A DNA stretch of 8,420 bases from an uncultured Microbacteriaceae bacterium (lineage in GTDB: Bacteria > Actinomycetota > Actinomycetes > Actinomycetales > Microbacteriaceae), in assembly GCA_946481135.1 (NCBI GenBank), contig CAMLMQ010000135.1:1-8420 (forward strand), in the 5' to 3' direction. This document shows positions 6,826 to 8,420 of this stretch, one piece after another (position 1 is the stretch's first letter; the number at the start of each line of letters is the position of its first letter). The translations under genes were made by a program, and so were the position numbers. Under the pieces are notes generated by a model that worked only from the letters and a program-made list of their open reading frames with translations, did not search any database and had not been told where the DNA came from.

Positions 6826-6843
6826 CCTCCGGGCAACCGGAGG
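6826..6843 (+). other. GNRA-capped hairpin in the infA-rpmJ spacer
   Basis: CCTCCGG (6826-6832) and CCGGAGG (6837-6843) pair perfectly around GCAA, a GNRA tetraloop. The 3' arm contains GGAGG, a Shine-Dalgarno core, which is therefore hidden in the stem when folded. No U-run follows, so it is not a typical terminator. A role in controlling translation of the mini-ORF and rpmJ just downstream is inferred. Confidence 0.75.
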
Positions 6844-6847
6844 AACG

Positions 6848-6874
6848 ATGACAGCGAGAGAAGAAACATCATGA
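6848..6874 (+). CDS. Possible 8-codon leader ORF coupled to rpmJ
   Basis: An ATG at 6848 follows GGAGG (6839-6843) by 4 nt and reads MTAREETS, then a TGA at 6872-6874 that overlaps the rpmJ ATG (6871-6873) as ATGA. The rpmJ ATG has only a weak upstream purine stretch (GAGAG, 6856-6860) of its own. Together these suggest that ribosomes entering at the hairpin-embedded GGAGG could reinitiate on rpmJ. It is too short for coding statistics and could be chance. The peptide itself need not have a function. Confidence 0.35.
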   Translation: MTAREETS

Positions 6875-6987
6875 AGGTCAACCCGAGCGTCAAGCCGATC
6901 TGCGACCACTGCAAGGTGATCCGTCGCAACGGCCGCGTCATGGTCATCTGCAAGAGCAACCCCCGTCACAAGCAGCGTCAGGGCTGA
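6871..6987 (+). CDS. rpmJ: 50S ribosomal protein L36
   Basis: A 38-aa protein of the zinc-binding (C+) L36 type. The zinc ribbon ligands are C11, C14, C27 and H33, and it ends in the family's PRHKQRQG tail. It stabilises 23S rRNA folding in the large subunit. The spacing C27-X5-H33 matches the 38-residue form known from E. coli, rather than the 37-residue form of Bacillus and Streptomyces. It lies between infA and rpsM as in most bacteria. Its start may be coupled to an upstream mini-ORF. Confidence 0.97.
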   Translation: MKVNPSVKPICDHCKVIRRNGRVMVICKSNPRHKQRQG

Positions 6988-6990
6988 TCA

Positions 6991-7014
6991 GCGACGGCCA
7001 TTTCCGGCCGTCGC
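6991..7014 (+). terminator. Hairpin 1 of a tandem pair behind rpmJ
   Basis: GCGACGGCC (6991-6999) pairs perfectly with GGCCGTCGC (7006-7014) around the 6-nt loop ATTTCC, starting 4 nt after the rpmJ stop. Its position and strength suit a factor-independent terminator or attenuator of the actinobacterial kind, but no U-run follows. Confidence 0.6.
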
Positions 7015-7023
7015 AGGCCCTGA

Positions 7024-7050
7024 CCCCGACCGCCGTCTCGGCGGTCGGGG
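7024..7050 (+). terminator. Hairpin 2 of the tandem pair behind rpmJ
   Basis: CCCCGACCGCCG (7024-7035) pairs perfectly over 12 bp with CGGCGGTCGGGG (7039-7050), with apex GTCTC. It lies 9 nt after hairpin 1. Two strong stems in a row between rpmJ and rpsM suggest partial or complete termination and separate control of rpsM-rpsK. Confidence 0.65.
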
Positions 7051-7098
7051 GACTCGAAACCCCCGCACAACTCAATAGACACCAAGCGTCACCAAGAT

Positions 7099-7143
7099 CC
7101 CCGGGTCTCGACACGCGGCTTCGCCGCGACTCGACCACCGGGG
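7099..7143. repeat. Imperfect palindrome resembling a dispersed intergenic repeat
   Basis: The element opens with CCCCGG (7099-7104) and closes with CCGGGG (7138-7143). It carries inner TCGA copies at 7108-7111 and 7131-7134, and a core stem CGCGGC-TTC-GCCGCG (7114-7128). The TCTCGACACGC...GACTCGACCACC style resembles palindromic repeats I recall as widespread between genes in Microbacteriaceae; this is memory and was not checked. It lies in the rpsM leader and is enclosed by GCGTCACC (7086-7093) and GGTGACGC (7173-7180). Confidence 0.6.
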
Positions 7144-7213
7144 GGACACCTCGGGTCGGAGGCCCGGGCACCGGTGACGCACAGACCTCCGATCACTCCC
7201 AGGAGTACATCGC
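7144..7213 (+). promoter_or_regulatory. rpsM leader and ribosome-binding site
   Basis: CCAGGAG (7199-7205) is 8 nt before the rpsM ATG and is a good Shine-Dalgarno. Two upstream pyrimidine runs, ACCTCC (7185-7190) and ACTCC (7195-7199), are complementary to it or to GGAGG at 7158-7162, so alternative folds that cover or free the site can be drawn. No convincing promoter was found between the tandem hairpins and the gene. Confidence 0.45.
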
Positions 7214-7594
7214 ATGGCACGTCTTGCCGGCGTCGACATCCCGCGCGACAAGCGCGTGGAGGTGGCGCTCACCTACATCTACGGAGTCGGTCGCACTCGC
7301 GCGCTGACCACTCTCAAGGAGACCGGGATCTCCGGTGACATCCGCGTCAAGGATCTGACCGACGACCAGCTCGTCGCTCTCCGCGACTACATCGAGGGCA
7401 CCTACAAGGTGGAGGGCGACCTCCGTCGTGAGGTGCAGGCCGACATCCGCCGCAAGGTCGAGATCGGCTCCTACGAGGGCCTGCGCCACCGTCGCGGCCT
7501 CCCCGTGCGCGGCCAGCGCACGAAGACCAACGCGCGCACCCGCAAGGGCCCGAAGCGCACCGTCGCCGGCAAGAAGAAGGCAGGCAAGAAGTAA
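7214..7594 (+). CDS. rpsM: 30S ribosomal protein S13
   Basis: A 126-aa, full-length S13. It sits in the head of the 30S subunit, contacting the P-site tRNA and the large subunit through bridges. The N-terminus [20 protein letters not shown] is diagnostic, followed by the helical IYGVGRTRA motif. [11 protein letters not shown] (94-104) marks the rRNA-binding part, and a Lys/Arg-rich tail (about 105-126) is the extension that reaches toward tRNA. The stop overlaps the rpsK start by one base (TAATG), so S13 and S11 are translationally coupled. Confidence 0.98.
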   Translation: MARLAGVDIPRDKRVEVALTYIYGVGRTRALTTLKETGISGDIRVKDLTDDQLVALRDYIEGTYKVEGDLRREVQADIRRKVEIGSYEGLRHRRGLPVRGQRTKTNARTRKGPKRTVAGKKKAGKK

Positions 7595-7995
7595 TGGCCG
7601 CTCCCAAGGCTGCTGCGGGCCGCAAGCCGCGCCGCAAGGAGAAGAAGAACATCGCCGTGGGCCAGGCCCACATCAAGTCGACGTTCAACAACACGATCGT
7701 CTCGATCACCGACACCACGGGTGCGGTCATCGCCTGGGCCTCCGGCGGCGACGTCGGATTCAAGGGCTCGCGCAAGTCGACCCCCTACGCCGCGGGCATG
7801 GCCGCCGAGGCCGCCGCGCGCAAGGCGCAGGAGAACGGCATGAAGAAGGTCGACGTCTTCGTGAAGGGACCGGGGTCGGGTCGCGAGACCGCGATCCGGT
7901 CGCTCACCGCGGCGGGCCTCGAGGTCGGCACGATCAACGACGTGACCCCGCAGGCGCACAACGGCGTTCGTCCGCCGAAGCGTCGCCGCGTCTAG
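7594..7995 (+). CDS. rpsK: 30S ribosomal protein S11
   Basis: A 133-aa, full-length S11, part of the 30S platform near the decoding-site 16S rRNA. A basic N-terminal tail (1-19) precedes [15 protein letters not shown] (26-40). [13 protein letters not shown] (92-104) and the C-terminal [12 protein letters not shown] are family hallmarks. The ATG shares one base with the rpsM stop. The rpsK TAG stop is itself inside the first stem of a long hairpin. The next gene is rpoA; rpsD, which lies here in mycobacteria and E. coli, is absent from this position, as in Streptomyces. Confidence 0.98.
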   Translation: MAAPKAAAGRKPRRKEKKNIAVGQAHIKSTFNNTIVSITDTTGAVIAWASGGDVGFKGSRKSTPYAAGMAAEAAARKAQENGMKKVDVFVKGPGSGRETAIRSLTAAGLEVGTINDVTPQAHNGVRPPKRRRV

Positions 7996-8033
7996 CGCAC
8001 AGGCGGGGGCCCTTTCGGGCCGCCGCCCGCTAG
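7992..8033 (+). terminator. Long three-part hairpin that includes the rpsK stop codon
   Basis: Three stems stack: CTAGCG (7992-7997) with CGCTAG (8028-8033), GGCGG (8002-8006) with CCGCC (8023-8027), and GGCCC (8008-8012) with GGGCC (8017-8021) around a TTTC loop. There is a 4-nt bulge and one G-G mismatch. The rpsK TAG (7993-7995) is in the outer stem, so a terminating ribosome would keep that stem open. It is terminator-like but has no U-run. Confidence 0.6.
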
Positions 8034-8036
8034 ACG

Positions 8037-8059
8037 CCGAGGCGCGTCTCGCGCCTCGG
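8037..8059 (+). terminator. Second hairpin of the rpsK-rpoA spacer
   Basis: CCGAGGCGCG (8037-8046) pairs perfectly with CGCGCCTCGG (8050-8059), with apex GTCTC, only 3 nt after the preceding hairpin. Together they repeat the two-hairpin layout seen behind rpmJ. It may attenuate rpoA transcription. Confidence 0.6.
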
Positions 8060-8169
8060 GAAAGCCGAAACATCCGAGCGACTTCATAAGTCAATACCCG
8101 GCGGCCCAGCCACCCGCCGATCTTCCGTGGGCGTCATATGGCGGACGTCCTCGCTGAAAGGAAAACCAC
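8060..8169 (+). promoter_or_regulatory. rpoA leader
   Basis: This gap holds small hairpins (GACTT-CAT-AAGTC near 8080-8092; CGGCGG 8099-8104 with CCGCCG 8114-8119) and a clear Shine-Dalgarno GAAAGGA (8156-8162), 7 nt before the GTG start. No clear promoter was identified. The leader is long for an intra-operon gap, which suggests its own regulation. Confidence 0.45.
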
Positions 8170-8420
8170 GTGCTCATTGCACAGCGTCCCACCCTGTCCG
8201 AGGAGAGCCTCTCCGAGTTCCGCTCGCGGTTCGTCATCGAGCCGCTGGAGCCCGGCTTCGGGTACACCCTCGGAAACTCGCTCCGTCGCACCCTGCTGTC
8301 GTCCATCCCGGGCGCGGCGGTCACCAGCATCCGCATCGACGGGATCCAGCACGAGTTCTCGACCGTTCCGGGTGTGAAGGAGGACGTCGTCGAGATCGTC
8401 CTCAACATCAAGAACCTCGT
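8170..8420 (+). CDS. rpoA: DNA-directed RNA polymerase alpha subunit (5' part; runs off the window)
   Basis: The first 83 residues of the alpha N-terminal domain are present. This domain dimerises and nucleates assembly of the beta and beta-prime subunits. The start is GTG at 8170: an in-frame TGA lies at 8155-8157, no other start codon lies between, and GAAAGGA is 7 nt upstream. The protein begins [12 protein letters not shown]. The highly conserved [20 protein letters not shown] stretch (29-48) carries the R39-R40 pair in the assembly helix, followed by [23 protein letters not shown]. The C-terminal domain that contacts UP elements lies beyond the edge. It follows rpsK after a 174-nt structured spacer. 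Confidence 0.97.
   Translation, partial: MLIAQRPTLSEESLSEFRSRFVIEPLEPGFGYTLGNSLRRTLLSSIPGAAVTSIRIDGIQHEFSTVPGVKEDVVEIVLNIKNL

Noticed and set aside
8138..8377. Open frame starting at an ATG in the rpoA leader and overlapping rpoA out of frame
   Set aside because: No ribosome-binding site, a Ser/Arg/Pro-rich product, and the rpoA frame is strongly conserved.

Overview
The window is GC-rich and strongly G/C-biased at third codon positions. It looks like chromosomal DNA from a high-GC actinobacterium, most likely a member of the Microbacteriaceae (inference from protein style, from the compact GTGA/ATGA overlaps, and from the order infA-rpmJ-rpsM-rpsK-rpoA without rpsD). It is core and near-core metabolism rather than an accessory island. 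I see no transposase, phage, CRISPR or toxin-antitoxin gene.

Left part (1-6328): a phosphotransferase system (PTS) and mannitol locus. A leftward gene, cut by the window edge, encodes a BglG/MtlR-type regulator with two winged helix-turn-helix domains and the start of a PRD. Divergent from it runs a tight rightward set: a small orphan EIIB-like protein, HPr (ptsH), enzyme I (ptsI), the mannitol EIICB permease (mtlA), and then, after an 84-nt gap holding a perfect 13-bp hairpin, mannitol EIIA (mtlF) and mannitol-1-phosphate 5-dehydrogenase (mtlD). This is a complete route: PEP passes phosphate to EI (H184), HPr (H15), EIIA (H63), EIIB (C420) and then mannitol during import, and MtlD oxidises mannitol 1-phosphate to fructose 6-phosphate. 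The general PTS proteins are encoded inside the sugar-specific operon.

Junction (6329-6584): no gene. It holds a four-copy, 19-bp-phased set of 10-bp repeats (two direct, two inverted) that can fold into nested hairpins behind mtlD, then a plausible -10 box and leader for infA.

Right part (6585-8420): translation and transcription core genes infA (IF1), rpmJ (L36), rpsM (S13), rpsK (S11) and the beginning of rpoA (RNA polymerase alpha, GTG start). The spacers here are highly structured. The infA-rpmJ spacer has a GNRA-capped hairpin followed by an 8-codon mini-ORF whose stop overlaps the rpmJ start. The rpmJ-rpsM and rpsK-rpoA spacers each carry a similar tandem pair of hairpins. The rpmJ-rpsM spacer also holds a palindrome that looks like a dispersed intergenic repeat.

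No wholly new system is evident. The most interesting points are the rpmJ mini-ORF/hairpin leader, the phased repeat behind mtlD, the matched double hairpins, and the orphan EIIB with repeats near its start.
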